Positions 8,965 through 17,757 of a stretch of DNA of 64,000 nt are shown here, piece by piece. Under the pieces are notes generated by a model. It was not told where the DNA came from and ran no database searches. It saw nothing but the letters and a program-made list of their open reading frames with translations. A program made the position numbers and the translations under genes. Within the stretch, counting starts at the first letter, position 1, and each line of letters starts with the position of its first letter. This DNA comes from DATBJJ01 sp036556425 (GTDB taxonomy: Bacteria > Acidobacteriota > Vicinamibacteria > Vicinamibacterales > 2-12-FULL-66-21): contig DATBJJ010000181.1 of the NCBI GenBank assembly GCA_036556425.1, forward strand, positions 26,371 to 90,370, written 5' to 3'.

Positions 8965-9801
8965 TCACTTCATTCGCTGCAGCTCGTAATAAGAGGCGAC
9001 CGATCCGAATCCGCTCTGTTGAGCGGGCGGCGCGGTCGCCTTCTCGAAGTACTCGCGCGCGCGAGCCTGCCGCCCGTTGACGAGGTGCCACACGCCGATG
9101 CCGTAGGCGACGGTCGGCAGCTGCAGGTTGTCTTTTTGCATCGCCTGCGCGACCTCTTCTTCTTTCTTGACGCCCTTGAACAGCAGCAGCCGATCGAGGT
9201 ACGCCACGCTCGACTGCACGGTCGTATCGGGCGTGATGCGCTCGAGAACTTTGTCCGCGTCCCCTTTCCTTCCCGCACGCAACAACGCGACGTATTGCCA
9301 GGCCAGGCACCCGACGCGATTGTCGTCGGTCTTGGCGTTCGGGTAGCACTGCTCGTACTCCTGCGCCGCTCTCTTGAAATCGCCGGTGACGTAGTACGCG
9401 AGCGACAAGTGATATGCGACGCCGTACGGATCGGCGCCGAGCGTGCGCGCTCGAAGCAGATCGGGCAGCGCCTTGTCGGCCTGACGCAGGTTGATCAGGA
9501 AGTGGCCGCGCTCGAGGAACGCCTGCGCGTTCTTCGCGTCGAGCTTCAGCGCGTCCGAGCAGCTCTCGATCGCTTCCTTGTGCCGCATCAGCCGCGCGAG
9601 CGTCCGGCAGCGTCCGACGTGGTACTCGGGCTTCTTCGGATCGATCGCGATCGCCTTGTCGTACTCGGCGAGCGCTCTCTCGTTCTCGGTTTTGTCGAAC
9701 AGCGCGTTGGCGAGCTCGAACGCCGCGCGGGCGTTCGCGGCGGCATCTTGCCAACCAGGTGACGGAGCCATCACGGTGAGGATCAATGCCAAAGCAATCA
9801 C
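8965..9801 (-). CDS. Secreted TPR-repeat protein
   Basis: 278 aa from GTG with an AGGAGG 5 nt upstream. The N-terminus is a short hydrophobic signal (VIALALILTVMA). About five TPR units follow, for example FDKTENERALAEYDKAIAID and QAFLERGHFLINLRQADKAL, so it is a periplasmic scaffold or adaptor. The GTGA overlap with the stop of the upstream methyltransferase indicates translational coupling. Confidence 0.8.
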   Translation of the reverse strand: MIALALILTVMAPSPGWQDAAANARAAFELANALFDKTENERALAEYDKAIAIDPKKPEYHVGRCRTLARLMRHKEAIESCSDALKLDAKNAQAFLERGHFLINLRQADKALPDLLRARTLGADPYGVAYHLSLAYYVTGDFKRAAQEYEQCYPNAKTDDNRVGCLAWQYVALLRAGRKGDADKVLERITPDTTVQSSVAYLDRLLLFKGVKKEEEVAQAMQKDNLQLPTVAYGIGVWHLVNGRQARAREYFEKATAPPAQQSGFGSVASYYELQRMK

Positions 9802-10436
9802 GCGTTCCTCCTGAAGCGCGGTGAGATCAGCTCCCACAGCGAAAGACGCTTGTCGCGGTAAATCCCGCCCGTGTGATGACAGCGTTCGTCGATCACGCGC
9901 GACGGCGCCGGAAGCGAGAACGGCGGACGCTCGAGGTTGATCGGACGCCACTCTCCGGTCGTGATGTCGTCGTTCGCCTGCCGATCGACGAACGTGTTCG
10001 TGAGCAGCCACCGCGAGCCGCTGCGCGCGAAGTTGTCGAGCGTCCGGTGGATGTCGGCGAACGAGAAGTGCGGCAGCACGTCGCGGCAGAGAATCAGATC
10101 GACGCGCGGCAGTGCATCGCGCGTGATGTCGAGACATGCGAACTCGCATCGCGGACGCGCGTACTGCGCGCAGGCGTCGACGACCTCGTCGACCACGTCG
10201 ACGCCGATGTAAGCGTCGAGGTCGAAGCTCATCGCCTGCATCCAATGGAAGTCGCCGCAGCCCGCGTCCAGAAGTGAACGGACTCCGAGCGATCGCACCA
10301 GCGAGTCGAGATCGGCGCGGATGCCCTCGGTGCGGGCGAGGCCCGACCCGGGCCCCGAGCGCGACTCGCCATCACCCCACGACCGAAGCCGATAGATGCG
10401 GGCGAACACCTCGGCGATCGTGCCGCTTTCCTCCAT
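9798..10436 (-). CDS. Class I SAM-dependent methyltransferase
   Basis: 212 aa. Motif I reads LLDAGCGDFHWMQ, followed by YIGVDVVDEVVDAC (acidic residue binding the ribose) and motif IV LILCRDVLPHFSF. The N-terminus (EVFARIYRLRSWGDGESRSGPGS) matches a group of small methyltransferases whose substrate is not known. An alternative GTG start lies 21 nt upstream. The start at 10436 is 9 nt after TATAAC, so the mRNA may be leaderless. Confidence 0.85.
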   Translation of the reverse strand: MEESGTIAEVFARIYRLRSWGDGESRSGPGSGLARTEGIRADLDSLVRSLGVRSLLDAGCGDFHWMQAMSFDLDAYIGVDVVDEVVDACAQYARPRCEFACLDITRDALPRVDLILCRDVLPHFSFADIHRTLDNFARSGSRWLLTNTFVDRQANDDITTGEWRPINLERPPFSLPAPSRVIDERCHHTGGIYRDKRLSLWELISPRFRRNA

Positions 10437-10445
10437 CGAGTCCAG

Positions 10446-10481
10446 GTTATACACCGACTCGTTCGGAACTGGTCCTATACT
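10446..10481. promoter_or_regulatory. Divergent promoter pair for methyltransferase and acyl-CoA ligase genes
   Basis: The 51-bp gap between two divergent starts contains a minus-strand TATAAC (10446-10451) 9 nt from one ATG and a plus-strand TATACT (10476-10481) 6 nt from the other. Neither gene has a clear ribosome-binding site, so transcription would start at or within a few bases of the start codons. Confidence 0.5.
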
Positions 10482-10487
10482 GCCGCC

Positions 10488-12008
10488 ATGGGCGACCCGA
10501 TCGAGCCGCCGCCGGAGCGCCTCAACTTCGCCGCCCATCTCTTCGCGCTCAACGCGATGCGCGGGCGGAAGATCGCATACCAGGACGACGCGCGCACGCT
10601 GACCTACTCCGAGCTCGCGCGCGCCGCGCGATGTTTTGGCAGCGCGCTGCTCGCGTCCGGCATGCGGCCCGAAGAGCGCATCGTGCTCGTGATGCACGAC
10701 ACGGTCGACTGGCCGATCGCGTTCCTCGGCTGCCTGCACGCCGGCCTCGTCCCGATCCCCGCGAACACGCTGCTCGCGATCGAGGAGCTCGGCTGGATCG
10801 TCGCGGACAGCCACGCGCGCGCGGCCATCGTGTCGCCGCCGCTGAAGGCGGCGTTCGACGCGGCGCTCGAGCGCATTGGCGTACGCATCCCGGTGATCAC
10901 CGACGTCGCCGCATTGGTCGAACGCGGAGATGCCGACGCTGCGGCCGCCGACACGCCAGCCGATGCCAGCGCCTTCTGGCTCTACTCATCAGGGTCGACG
11001 GGCCGCTGCAAGGGCACGGTGCACACGCACGGCAATCTCTTCGTCACCGCGTCGACGTACGGACGGCACGTGCTGCAGCTCTCGGAGGAGGACGTCACCT
11101 TCTCCGCCGCGAAACTGTTCTTCGCGTACGGCCTCGGCAACAGCCTGACGTTCCCGTTGAGCGCCGGCGCGACCGTCGTATTGATGCCCGAGCGGCCCAC
11201 GCCCGAGGCCGTGTTCAAGCGCATGATCGAGCGCCAGCCGACCGTGTTCTTCGGCGTGCCGACGCTCTACGCCGGCATGCTCGCCTCGCCTGCGCTGCCG
11301 GCGCCTCACGCCGTGCGCCTGCGGCGCTGCGCATCGGCGGGCGAAGCGCTGCCGCGCGAGATCGGCGAGCGTTTCACCGCGCACTTCGGCGCGCCGATCC
11401 TCGACGGCATCGGCTCGACCGAGATGCTGCACATCTTCTTGTCGAATCGCGCCGACGATCTGCGTTACGGCACCAGCGGCAAAGCGGTGCCGGGGTACGA
11501 GCTGAAGCTGTTGAACGACGCGGGCGAGCCGGTGGCCGATGGCGAGATCGGCGACCTCTACGTGAAGGGCGACAGCCACGCGCTCTTCTACTGGTGCAAC
11601 CGCGCGAAGACGCGCGCCACGTTCCTCGGCCACTGGACGCGCACCGGCGACAAATACGTCCGCGATGCGGAGGGCTACTGGACGTATGCCGGCCGCAGCG
11701 ACGACATGATCAAAGTGAGCGGCCAGTACGTGTCGCCGTTCGAGGTCGAGAGCTGTCTGGTGCAACACGCCGCGGTGCTCGAAGCCGCGGTCGTCGGCGT
11801 GCCGAACGAGGACGGCCTTCTCCGCACCAAGGCCTTCGTCGTCTTGAAGTCGAGCGAGGACGCGACGTCCGACTTGGAGTCGGAGCTCAAGAACCACGTG
11901 AAGAGCCGGCTCGCGCCGCACAAATACCCGCGCGCGATCGAGTTCGTGACCGAGCTGCCAAAGACGCCGACCGGGAAGATCCAGCGCTATCGCCTGCGCG
12001 AGCGATGA
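10488..12008 (+). CDS. Benzoate-CoA ligase family protein
   Basis: 506 aa adenylate-forming enzyme that would join an aromatic or other carboxylate to CoA with ATP. Core motifs are in order: P-loop YSSGSTGRCKG (about residue 165), FFGVPTLYAG, LDGIGSTEMLHIF (A5), RTGDKYV (A7), GRSDDMIKVSGQYVSP and PKTPTGKIQR with the catalytic Lys (A10). DGIGSTEMLHIFLS is the form typical of benzoate and hydroxybenzoate-CoA ligases. No ring-cleavage or ring-reduction genes are nearby, so the substrate is open. Confidence 0.85.
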   Translation: MGDPIEPPPERLNFAAHLFALNAMRGRKIAYQDDARTLTYSELARAARCFGSALLASGMRPEERIVLVMHDTVDWPIAFLGCLHAGLVPIPANTLLAIEELGWIVADSHARAAIVSPPLKAAFDAALERIGVRIPVITDVAALVERGDADAAAADTPADASAFWLYSSGSTGRCKGTVHTHGNLFVTASTYGRHVLQLSEEDVTFSAAKLFFAYGLGNSLTFPLSAGATVVLMPERPTPEAVFKRMIERQPTVFFGVPTLYAGMLASPALPAPHAVRLRRCASAGEALPREIGERFTAHFGAPILDGIGSTEMLHIFLSNRADDLRYGTSGKAVPGYELKLLNDAGEPVADGEIGDLYVKGDSHALFYWCNRAKTRATFLGHWTRTGDKYVRDAEGYWTYAGRSDDMIKVSGQYVSPFEVESCLVQHAAVLEAAVVGVPNEDGLLRTKAFVVLKSSEDATSDLESELKNHVKSRLAPHKYPRAIEFVTELPKTPTGKIQRYRLRER

Positions 12009-12025
12009 GGCGGCTCGCCGATCTG

Positions 12026-12031
12026 TATAAT
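12026..12031 (+). promoter_or_regulatory. Consensus -10 hexamer TATAAT upstream of tannase-family gene
   Basis: TATAAT lies 17 nt before the ATG at 12049, after the end of the acyl-CoA ligase gene. It gives the esterase gene its own promoter with a leader of about 10 nt. No clear -35 box. Confidence 0.45.
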
Positions 12032-12048
12032 CGCGCCGGACGCTTCAC

Positions 12049-13575
12049 ATGACACATGCCGTGACGTTCGGCGCGATACTCACCGTCTCTCTCCTCGCAG
12101 CAAGACTCACCGCGACTCCGCCTCAGACCTGCGAGAGCCTCGCGTCGCTGAAGGCGCAGAACATGACGATCACGCTGGCCGCCGTCGTTCCACCGAACGG
12201 ATTCTCGCGGCCGGCGGGCGCAACGCCCGCGCAGCAGGGACCCACGAATTCAGTCGCGATGTGCCGGGTCGCGGCGATCCTCACGCCCTCGCCAGATTCC
12301 GACATCAAGATCGAAGTCTGGATGCCTGTGACGGGCTGGAACGGCAAGTTCCAGGCGGTCGGCAATGGCGGCTGGGCAGGGACGATCAGCTATCCAGCGA
12401 TGAGCGACGCGCTCGCGCGCGGCTACGCGACCAGTTCGACCGATACGGGCCACACGGGCGATGGCGGCAGCTTCGCCCTCGGCCACCCCGAGAAGTTCGC
12501 CGATTTCGCCTGGCGCTCGGTGCACGAGATGACGGTGCGGGCGAAAACCATCATCGAGACCTTCTACGGCAAGCCGCCGCGGCTGTCCTATTGGAATGGA
12601 TGCTCGACCGGCGGACGCCAAGGCCTCATGGAAACGCAGCGCTTTCCGTCGGATTACGACGGCATCATCGCCGGAGCGTCGGCGAATCCGCGCAGCCGTC
12701 TCAACGCCGCGGGTCTCGCCATGCATCAAGCGTTGTGGCGAGATTCGTCGAGCGTCATCCCCGAATCCAAGTACCAAACGATCCACGCCGCCGTGCTCGA
12801 CGCCTGCGACGCGCGCGACGGCCTCAAAGATCGGCTCATCCAGGATCCGGCGGGCTGCGATTTCGATCCCGACATGCTCGTCTGCAAAGGCGAGGACGGG
12901 CCGTCGTGTCTGACGCGGCCGCAGGCCGCGGCTGTGAAGACGATCCTGACGCCGTTGAAGACACGCAGCGGCGTCGAGGTGTTTCCGCCACGTGAACTCG
13001 GGTCTGAGCTGGGCTGGGGCTTCCTCTTCGCGCGCCCCGATCCGCTGCCGCTCGTCGCCGACACATTCAGGTACCTTGTCTACAAGGATCCTCAATGGGA
13101 CTGGCGAACGTTCGATCTCGATCGTGATCTGGCGAAGGCCGAAGCGTCAGCGGAGATCCGCAGCGCCGATGCGATCGATCCAAACCTGCAGCCGTTCGTG
13201 AAGCGGCGCGGCAAGCTTCTCATGTATCACGGATGGAGCGATGCGCTCGTGGCGCCGCGCGCGAGCGTGAACTACTACAACGACGTGCTCGCCCGCATGG
13301 GCGGCGCTGCCAAGACGTCCGACTGGATTCGATTGTTCATGGTCCCCGGCATGGGCCACTGCCGCGGCGGCGACGGGCCGAACACGTTCGACGCAGTGGG
13401 CGCGTTGGACGAGTGGGTCGAGCACGGCAAGCCGCCCGACCGCATCGTCGCGTCGCACGCAACCAATGGACGCGTCGATCGCACGCGTCCGCTCTGCCCG
13501 TACCCGCAACTCGCCGTCTACACAGGCAGCGGCAGCGCCGACGATGCGGAGAACTTTACTTGTCGCGCCCGGTGA
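12049..13575 (+). CDS. Tannase/feruloyl esterase family protein
   Basis: 508 aa with a signal peptide. The nucleophile motif is GCSTGGRQG (Ser about residue 185). The catalytic Asp fits MYHGWSDALV and the His fits PGMGHCRGG, whose Cys would pair with the Cys before the nucleophile (the CS-D-HC arrangement of this family). Calcium-site Asp residues occur in the lid region. It should hydrolyse aromatic-acid esters such as gallates or ferulates outside the cytoplasm. Its neighbour, an aromatic acyl-CoA ligase, could process the released acid. Ends tail-to-tail with the cupin gene, overlapping 20 bp. Confidence 0.88.
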   Translation: MTHAVTFGAILTVSLLAARLTATPPQTCESLASLKAQNMTITLAAVVPPNGFSRPAGATPAQQGPTNSVAMCRVAAILTPSPDSDIKIEVWMPVTGWNGKFQAVGNGGWAGTISYPAMSDALARGYATSSTDTGHTGDGGSFALGHPEKFADFAWRSVHEMTVRAKTIIETFYGKPPRLSYWNGCSTGGRQGLMETQRFPSDYDGIIAGASANPRSRLNAAGLAMHQALWRDSSSVIPESKYQTIHAAVLDACDARDGLKDRLIQDPAGCDFDPDMLVCKGEDGPSCLTRPQAAAVKTILTPLKTRSGVEVFPPRELGSELGWGFLFARPDPLPLVADTFRYLVYKDPQWDWRTFDLDRDLAKAEASAEIRSADAIDPNLQPFVKRRGKLLMYHGWSDALVAPRASVNYYNDVLARMGGAAKTSDWIRLFMVPGMGHCRGGDGPNTFDAVGALDEWVEHGKPPDRIVASHATNGRVDRTRPLCPYPQLAVYTGSGSADDAENFTCRAR

Positions 13576-13993
13576 CGGGCGTCGTCAGCGTCGATCCCTT
13601 CTTCGCGAAGATCATCGCGAGCAGCTGGGCGGGCTCCGTCTGGCTCGGGTTGCCAGACTCTTCGTGCACCGCGCCCGGCGGCTCGAAGAACATCTCGCCG
13701 GCTTTGTAAATCTTCGCGGGCCCCTGGCCCGAGATCTTCGTCATGACTTCGCCCTTCAGCACGTAGGCGAGCACGAAGCCCGCGTGCCGATGCGCCGAGC
13801 CCACGCGTCCCGGCGCGTAATCGACGTGACTGATGGTCACTTCCCAATCGTCCATCGAGAGATTTGGCAGATCGAATTTGATCGGCGCGCGCGGCCGTTC
13901 GGCGGGCGCTTGCGCGCTGACGTCACGCGCGGACGCGATCAACTCGGCGAACACGGCGAGCGTTGCGACGACGTCTCGGCGGGTCATTTTCAC
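13556..13993 (-). CDS. Exported cupin-domain protein
   Basis: About 145 aa. GTG at 13993 is preferred because GAGG sits 6-7 nt upstream; ATG at 13987 is an alternative. A signal region with MTRRDVV is followed by a small cupin: GSAHRHAGFVLAYVLKGEV supplies metal-binding His residues and the second motif is FFEPPGAVHEESGN. Role unknown; the convergent esterase suggests only proximity. Confidence 0.8.
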   Translation of the reverse strand: MKMTRRDVVATLAVFAELIASARDVSAQAPAERPRAPIKFDLPNLSMDDWEVTISHVDYAPGRVGSAHRHAGFVLAYVLKGEVMTKISGQGPAKIYKAGEMFFEPPGAVHEESGNPSQTEPAQLLAMIFAKKGSTLTTPVTGRDK

Positions 13994-14027
13994 GGGGAAC
14001 CTCACTGAAGGAAAAACGACTCGTACG

Positions 14028-14366
14028 CTAGCGCGCTCCCGCGAGCAGACGTTTGAGTTTAGCTTTCTTCAGCGCGTCCGCGGGAGTCGCGTTCGCGCTC
14101 TCAATCCAACGTTGAAGCTGGTGAACGCTCAGCGTGTGATGCGAGCCGGGATCGCGCACGGTGATCTCGAGCTTCGTCGACGGGCCGAGGCCTTCGATCC
14201 AGCCGTCCTGCTTCAATCGCGCGAGGCCCATCGCGGCGGCTTCATACAGCGACGCCGCCTCCACGTCGACCGAATGTGAAATCCCGGTGGCGGCCGTGAA
14301 GCCGATCGTGCAGACGCGCAGAGACACGGCCGTCAGCGTAGCATATTCGCTCTTTGTTCGCTCCAT
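14028..14366 (-). CDS. Conserved hypothetical protein
   Basis: 112 aa. The pattern of a beta strand (TAVSLRVCTIGF), HSVDVEAASLYEAAAMGLARLKQDGW and a later LEITVRDPGSHHTLSVHQLQRWI is one I associate with a small soluble acidobacterial family of unknown function. The C-terminus is Lys-rich. It is divergent from the DUF2199 gene with 73 bp between starts. Confidence 0.7.
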   Translation of the reverse strand: MERTKSEYATLTAVSLRVCTIGFTAATGISHSVDVEAASLYEAAAMGLARLKQDGWIEGLGPSTKLEITVRDPGSHHTLSVHQLQRWIESANATPADALKKAKLKRLLAGAR

Positions 14367-14439
14367 CCAAAGTGCATTCGAACCGGCAGATAACGCGTAG
14401 AGTACGCGCGAGTGAATGCGTTTGGCCTGAGGAAACAAC

Positions 14440-14946
14440 ATGGGATATCGGTGTCGCACCTGCGGCGTTTGGCACCACGAGCGCCCGACGTGTTTCGGCC
14501 TCGACCTTCCGGCGGCGGTTGCGGGCCTTTCAGAGATCGAGTTCCGAAGGCGCGTCGAACGGGGCTCCGAGCAATGCGTTCTGGATAACAAGCACTTCTT
14601 TATCCTCGGGAACTTGGACGTTCCGATACGGAACTCGTCGGAGTTCATTCGCTGGACTGTCTGGTCGACGCTCAGCGAAGCGCACTTCATGCGTTCGTCC
14701 GAGCTTTGGAACACGACCGGCCGGGAGTCCGAGCCGCCGTATTTCGGATGGCTCAGCAACCAGATCCCCGGCTACCCATCGTCGATCAACATCAAAGCCA
14801 CGGTGCAGACGGAGCCGGTTGGCGTTCGACCGACGATTCGCGTGATCGACGAAGGACACCCGCTCTCCGTCGATCAGGAGCATGGCATTACAGAAGAGCG
14901 CGCCGAGGAGCTCATTCATCTGGCGCTCCATGGACACGACCGTTAG
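14440..14946 (+). CDS. DUF2199 domain protein
   Basis: 168 aa. The N-terminal CRTCGVWHHERP is the Cys-pair start typical of DUF2199. The central HFFILGNLDVPI, YFGWLSNQIPGYP and VGVRPTIRVIDEGHPLSVDQEHGI match the family. Many members lie in accessory regions near toxin or immunity genes, but no role is proven. GAGG precedes the ATG. Confidence 0.88.
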   Translation: MGYRCRTCGVWHHERPTCFGLDLPAAVAGLSEIEFRRRVERGSEQCVLDNKHFFILGNLDVPIRNSSEFIRWTVWSTLSEAHFMRSSELWNTTGRESEPPYFGWLSNQIPGYPSSINIKATVQTEPVGVRPTIRVIDEGHPLSVDQEHGITEERAEELIHLALHGHDR

Positions 14947-15084
14947 TGGCGACGCATCTGCGGGTATGACCGAGGTGAGTAGTAGTATGTCACTCAGCTG
15001 CCGTGTTCGTCTGGCACGCCGACGCAACGGCGAGCATTTCACGTCCGCAGTCCGCTGTCCGGGGCTCGCTGTCCGAAAGCATTT

Positions 15085-15843
15085 ATGGCTAACCGATTTC
15101 CTCTTCTCGCAGTCGTGCTGCTCGCGGCTGGCGCCGGCAGCAACTCGATGACGACCGCTTCGGCCCAGGGACCGCCGCAGTCGACGGTGCCCGATGCGAT
15201 CGTGCCGGAGCGCACCATCCAGTTGTTCAACGGGCGGGATCTCTCCGGGTGGAAGCCGGACGTGCCAACCAAGGACACGACTCCCGACGCGCCGGACAGT
15301 TTCATCGTTCGCGACGGGATGCTCGTCAGTCTCGGCCTGCCGCGAGGCCATCTGCTCACGGAATCGGCCTACCGTGACTACCGGCTCGAGGTCGAGTACC
15401 GGTTTCCCGCCAAGCCAGGCAATTGCGGCGTCCTCGTTCACGCGTCGCGGCTGCGCGCGCTTGATCGGATGTTCCCGCAATCGATCGAGGTGCAGATGAA
15501 CCACCTGCACGCCGGAGACTTCTGGTGCATCCAAGAGAACATCGAAGTGCCCGACATGCAGACGCGGCGTCCGCGAAAAGAAGGTCAGAAATATGGTGGC
15601 AGTGAGGGCGACGCACGCCGGATTCTCAATCTCACCGACAACTCCGAGAAGCCGCCGGGCGAGTGGAACACGATGATCGTCGAAGCGCGCGGCCGAACGC
15701 TGAAGGTCTGGGTCAACGGCGATCTCGTCAACGAAGGATTCAACAGCACCGCCGACCGCGGACGGATCGCGATCCAGGCCGAGGGTGCGGAGGTCGAGTT
15801 CCGGCGCGTCCAGATCGGGCCCCTGCCACCACCCGCGAAGTAG
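15085..15843 (+). CDS. DUF1080 (3-keto-disaccharide hydrolase-type) secreted protein
   Basis: 252 aa. A signal peptide ends around ASAQ. The lectin-like DUF1080 fold is marked by IQLFNGRDLSGWKPD, then the strand DYRLEVEYRFPAKPGNCGVLVHA, IEVQMNHLHAGDFW and PGEWNTMIVEARGRTLKVWVNG. Characterised DUF1080 enzymes cleave 3-keto glycosides outside the cytoplasm. It is isolated here among small genes, unlike the second copy at 46245, which lies inside the sugar-oxidation cluster. Confidence 0.88.
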   Translation: MANRFPLLAVVLLAAGAGSNSMTTASAQGPPQSTVPDAIVPERTIQLFNGRDLSGWKPDVPTKDTTPDAPDSFIVRDGMLVSLGLPRGHLLTESAYRDYRLEVEYRFPAKPGNCGVLVHASRLRALDRMFPQSIEVQMNHLHAGDFWCIQENIEVPDMQTRRPRKEGQKYGGSEGDARRILNLTDNSEKPPGEWNTMIVEARGRTLKVWVNGDLVNEGFNSTADRGRIAIQAEGAEVEFRRVQIGPLPPPAK

Positions 15844-15849
15844 CGGGCG

Positions 15850-16181
15850 TCACCAGCGGTAGCCGATGCTGGCGAAGTACTCGCCTTCGCACGACCACGC
15901 CGTTCGGCGCCTTAAACGCCACGCCTTCGGTGATTCCCAACACCGCCGTCGTGCGTTCGCCGACCCGGCGCATCGCAATCAGCGATGAGCGTCCGTGCCC
16001 GATCCACCACACAGCTCAGATCGAGGTCCGCGATCTCGCACCAATAGGACAGCATCGGCGACCCGGATAAAAAGGCTCGTGCGCTCGCATTGTCGATCAG
16101 CGCCCCGTTTGGATTGCGCACATCTCGAACGGCTTGATCGATGACGCGTGCCGCGAGCAATCGGTGGGAATGCCGCTGCAC
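15850..16181 (-). pseudogene. Probable frameshifted small gene, function unknown
   Basis: A GTG at 16181 with a good GGAGGTGTTCCG upstream opens an 89-codon frame ending at 15912. Its first 65 residues look genuine (ARVIDQAVRDVRNPNGALI, ARAFLSGSPMLSYWCEIADL), resembling a short helical family from phage-related and accessory DNA. The last 20 residues look like noise. The neighbouring frame over the same DNA reads RRVGERTTAVLGITEGVAFK, and a third frame ends CEGEYFASIGYRW at a stop at 15850. I infer one or two frameshifts; a short intact gene (15912-16181) plus chance similarity is the alternative. Confidence 0.5.
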
Positions 16182-16212
16182 GGAACACCTCCATCACGTC
16201 GCGGACGGACTC

Positions 16213-16416
16213 TCAGGTTGAAACCGCCATCCTCAGCATCGGGGTTCCTGGCTCGTAGTATTCGGTCACCCCGCAGCTCGTGCAGCTCACACGCCAGCCT
16301 CGCTCCGCATGTTTGGCGAACTTCGATGCGTCATTTGATTGCTGGACGGCTAACGGCGCGCCGCAATGCTTGCACGCAAAGCCGATCCACCACTGCGCCT
16401 GCTTGTCTGTCGTCAT
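16213..16416 (-). CDS. Small zinc-ribbon protein
   Basis: 67 aa from ATG at 16416. Two CxxC pairs (CKHCG and CTSCG), separated by 28 residues, make a zinc ribbon. Aromatic residues (QWWIGFA, EYYEPG) flank it. No membrane segment. Unknown function; one of several small metal-binding genes in this accessory stretch. Confidence 0.65.
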   Translation of the reverse strand: MTTDKQAQWWIGFACKHCGAPLAVQQSNDASKFAKHAERGWRVSCTSCGVTEYYEPGTPMLRMAVST

Positions 16417-16511
16417 TTCCGCAACCCACACTAGACAACCGAGTTCTTGGGGTCTGTTCCGTTTAGCACACACCTCGACACCCCGGGTCCGTCCAGAAGT
16501 GAACAGCGAGG

Positions 16512-16742
16512 ATGAGGAAAAGCGGGTATGCTTCGCTCATGGGATCAACTCGCACAAGCGCGCCGTCGTGCCCTCAGTGCCATGGGACGACACTGCGGAA
16601 CACGCGGCCCAGCCCATCGGGCTGTTACCGCATCTGCAGCAACTGCAATCACATGTGGCACGTGACAGGGGAAGCGCTGCGCGCAGAAAAGGCGCCGCTG
16701 CCTTCTCGTCGCCGGACGGCCCCTGACATTCCAACAAGTTGA
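16512..16742 (+). CDS. Small zinc-ribbon protein
   Basis: 76 aa, or 67 from the ATG at 16539. It carries CPQCHG and CSNCNHMWHV, two CxxC pairs spaced as in transcription-factor-type zinc ribbons. The short Arg-rich C-terminus is probably disordered. Family unknown. Confidence 0.6.
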   Translation: MRKSGYASLMGSTRTSAPSCPQCHGTTLRNTRPSPSGCYRICSNCNHMWHVTGEALRAEKAPLPSRRRTAPDIPTS

Positions 16743-16780
16743 GCCGCGCGCGGCGAAAATCTCCGATCCTGCGAGGTGTA

Positions 16781-16987
16781 ATGATGACGGGAAAGATTCG
16801 AACGTTACGAGTCGACAAGGGGTTTGGGTTCATCAAGGGCGATGGAGGAAGCGACTACTTTTTCCACGAGAGTGCGGTGTATGGCGAGGGCCTCAAGGAT
16901 CTGCGTGAGGGTGACAGCGTCGAGTTCGACGTTGGCCAAGGACCCAAAGGCCCGCGTGCGGAGAACGTCCGGCGCACCTCCACCTAG
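16781..16987 (+). CDS. Cold-shock domain protein
   Basis: 68 aa from the first of two adjacent ATGs, after GCGAGGTGTA. The five-stranded OB fold shows RNP1 as KGFGFIKG and RNP2 as DYFFHESAV, so it should bind single-stranded RNA or DNA. Slightly unusual are GKIRTLRVDKGF in place of the common GTVKWFNxxKGF, and the absence of the Trp. Single-copy within the window. Confidence 0.9.
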   Translation: MMTGKIRTLRVDKGFGFIKGDGGSDYFFHESAVYGEGLKDLREGDSVEFDVGQGPKGPRAENVRRTST

Positions 16988-17049
16988 ACGCCTGTCGGCT
17001 CTGAGCCGAAAGCCATCCGTTCTGCGCATGCCTCTGCAGAGGACTTCCC

Positions 17050-17592
17050 ATGCGGAGCATCGCGTGTCTGACGGTCTTGCTGTTGCTGGCGTCGCGGGGT
17101 GTCGCGAACGCTCAGTCATTCCAAGTCCTCGGGTCCGCCGGGCCGGTCCTTCGCGAGAGCGGATACAGCCTGGCGGCCGGTGTTGACTTTTCTCCGATTC
17201 CGTATGTCGCGTTCGTGTTCAACGTCGAGCGGACGCACATTGCCAGCCGGGTGGACCGCGATGGCGACGTGATCTCGACGTTTCGTGGCGCGACTCTGAC
17301 GCTCGGGACGGCGGAGCTGCGCGTGACACCGTTCGGCCACGATCGCATTCGACCATATGGGCTCTTCGGGATGGGCGCCGGCGTCGCGCGTCCGAACGAG
17401 GACCAGCGGTTTCCCGGCGAAGGGACGACCGGCGGCGTGCGCGCGGTGTTCCTAGGCGGCGGGCTCCAAGTACCGGTCCGAGAGCGTCTGAGCATCTTCG
17501 CCGAGTTCCGGATGATGCTCGTGGGAGAGGTGGAGGGCGAGGGGCTCCTCGGGGCGGGACCGTTGCGCGCGGGTCTTGCCTGGCGCTTTTGA
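17050..17592 (+). CDS. Outer-membrane beta-barrel-like protein
   Basis: 180 aa. A signal peptide ends ANAQ. The rest is alternating beta strands with Gly-rich turns (YSLAAGVDFSPIPYVAFVFNVE, YGLFGMGAGVARP) and a C-terminal Phe (GLAWRF), the usual outer-membrane insertion signal. It resembles small OmpW/porin-like barrels of eight strands. Ligand unknown. Confidence 0.7.
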   Translation: MRSIACLTVLLLLASRGVANAQSFQVLGSAGPVLRESGYSLAAGVDFSPIPYVAFVFNVERTHIASRVDRDGDVISTFRGATLTLGTAELRVTPFGHDRIRPYGLFGMGAGVARPNEDQRFPGEGTTGGVRAVFLGGGLQVPVRERLSIFAEFRMMLVGEVEGEGLLGAGPLRAGLAWRF

Positions 17593-17623
17593 GCCGCGGT
17601 TTCGGCCGTCGAAAGGTGCGCTG

Positions 17624-17713
17624 ATGTTGGTCGCCATCGACGTTCGGTTTCTCGCCGCAGTCGTGATCGGGATTGTCCTCGTCGTGATTCTGATTCGAAA
17701 CCGGAGACGGTAG
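17624..17713 (+). CDS. Candidate 29-residue single-helix membrane peptide
   Basis: ATG preceded by GAAAGGTGCGCTG. The product is almost entirely one helix (FLAAVVIGIVLVVILI) ending in RNRRR, giving an N-out, C-in orientation. It follows the barrel gene by 31 bp. The compact hydrophobic/basic arrangement is unlikely for random GC-rich sequence, but there is no homology evidence. Confidence 0.4.
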   Translation: MLVAIDVRFLAAVVIGIVLVVILIRNRRR

Positions 17714-17757
17714 CGCGTCGGACTGCTTCGGGATTTTGACGCATTGCTCGTCGAGTT

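Noticed and set aside
13556..13575. Tail-to-tail overlap of the tannase-family and cupin genes as a frameshift artefact
   Set aside because: Both C-termini look complete and such short convergent overlaps also occur at 4271-4341; no sign of error.
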